A DNA stretch of 6,245 nucleotides, taken from Paracoccaceae bacterium (lineage in GTDB: Bacteria > Pseudomonadota > Alphaproteobacteria > Rhodobacterales > Rhodobacteraceae). A program made the position numbers and the translations under genes. Below are positions 5,711 to 6,245 of the stretch, piece by piece (the first letter of the stretch is position 1; every line of letters starts with the position of its first letter). The notes under the pieces are model-generated. The model made no database searches and was not told the DNA's origin. It worked only from the letters and a program-made list of their open reading frames with translations. The stretch is from the NCBI GenBank assembly GCA_007134405.1, contig SLKW01000357.1:1-6245 (forward strand). Direction: 5' to 3'.

Positions 5711-6245
5711 ATGTTTTCCAAGATCCTGATCGCCAATCGGGGCGAGATTGCCTGCCGCGTCATCCGCACCGCGCGCGCGATGGGCGTGGGCACCGTCGCG
5801 GTCTATTCCGAGGCCGATTCGGGCGCGCTGCATGTCGAGATGGCCGACGAGGCGGTGGCGATCGGAGGGCCGGCGCCCCGCGACAGCTACCTGCGGGGCG
5901 ATGCGATCATCGCGGCGGCGCAGGCCACGGGCGCGCAGGCGATCCATCCGGGCTACGGGTTCCTGTCGGAAAACCCCGATTTCGTCGAGGCGGTGGAGGC
6001 GGCGGGGCTGGTGTTCATCGGCCCCTCGGCCAGTGCGATCCGGGCGATGGGGCTGAAGGACGCGGCGAAGCGCCTGATGCAGGAGGCGGGCGTGCCGGTC
6101 GTGCCCGGCTATCATGGCGCGAACCAGGACCCCGAGCATCTGTCGGGCGCGGCCGATGCCATCGGCTATCCGGTGCTGATCAAGGCGGGGGCGGGCGGCG
6201 GCGGCAAGGGGATGCGCCAGGTGGCCCGGCCGGAGGATTTCATGG
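5711..6245 (+). CDS. liuD: Methylcrotonoyl-CoA carboxylase, biotin carboxylase (alpha) subunit, 5' part
   Basis: The first 178 codons of the alpha subunit (mccA), cut by the window edge; the full protein should be about 640-670 residues with a C-terminal biotinyl domain. The subunit uses ATP and bicarbonate to carboxylate its own biotin, then supplies it to LiuB. What is visible is the biotin carboxylase N-terminal domain ([20 protein letters not shown] at 2-21, [10 protein letters not shown] in the middle) and the start of the ATP-grasp domain. Lys116 in MGLKDAAK aligns with the ATP-binding Lys116 of E. coli biotin carboxylase, and the glycine-rich ATP loop [12 protein letters not shown] is at 158-169. 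The [11 protein letters not shown] and VPVVPGYHG wording, plus liuA and liuB upstream, favours methylcrotonoyl- over propionyl- or acetyl-CoA carboxylase. The start follows the macro gene with no gap (TGAATG). Confidence 0.94.
   Translation, partial: MFSKILIANRGEIACRVIRTARAMGVGTVAVYSEADSGALHVEMADEAVAIGGPAPRDSYLRGDAIIAAAQATGAQAIHPGYGFLSENPDFVEAVEAAGLVFIGPSASAIRAMGLKDAAKRLMQEAGVPVVPGYHGANQDPEHLSGAADAIGYPVLIKAGAGGGGKGMRQVARPEDFM

Noticed and set aside
4859..6139. 426-codon minus-strand frame over the macro and liuD genes
   Set aside because: It overlaps three well-supported genes in other frames and has no family resemblance.

Overview
The window is GC-rich DNA whose gene content points to an alphaproteobacterium, most likely in the Rhodobacterales. 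This is inferred from codon use, from the N-terminus and length of the isovaleryl-CoA dehydrogenase, and from the leucine-catabolism layout; no marker gene proves it. The core is part of a leucine/isovalerate degradation (liu) cluster. It holds isovaleryl-CoA dehydrogenase (liuA), the carboxyltransferase (beta) subunit of methylcrotonoyl-CoA carboxylase (liuB/mccB), and the first 178 codons of the biotin carboxylase (alpha) subunit (liuD/mccA), which runs off the right edge.

Left part (1-680): the 3' end of an upstream transcription unit. A well-coded stretch in one frame (from base 3) hands over near bases 95-112 to another frame. That second frame encodes a Pro/Glu/Ala-rich acidic tail ending in a basic Trp-containing peptide at 537. 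This looks like one protein broken by a +1 frameshift, or two adjacent reading frames. A textbook intrinsic terminator (559-600) follows. Next come ccdA (681-1436), a six-helix membrane thiol-reductant transporter, and a second perfect GC hairpin.

Centre (1531-4390): a sigma70-like promoter with a perfect 16-bp palindrome over the predicted transcription start precedes liuA and liuB, which are co-directional and 31 bp apart. LiuA oxidises isovaleryl-CoA to 3-methylcrotonyl-CoA, and LiuB+LiuD carboxylate that to 3-methylglutaconyl-CoA.

Right part (4391-6245): the two carboxylase subunit genes are not adjacent. A 254-bp gap, opening with three tandem 11-bp repeats, is followed by a reverse-strand gene for a divergent GNAT-like protein. 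Then comes a plus-strand macro-domain gene whose stop codon directly abuts the liuD start (TGAATG). The macro domain resembles O-acetyl-ADP-ribose deacetylase YmdB but has Cys where YmdB has its catalytic Asp. The tight pairing of this variant with a carboxylase subunit gene is the most interesting feature of the window. I saw no tRNA, rRNA, CRISPR array or insertion sequence.
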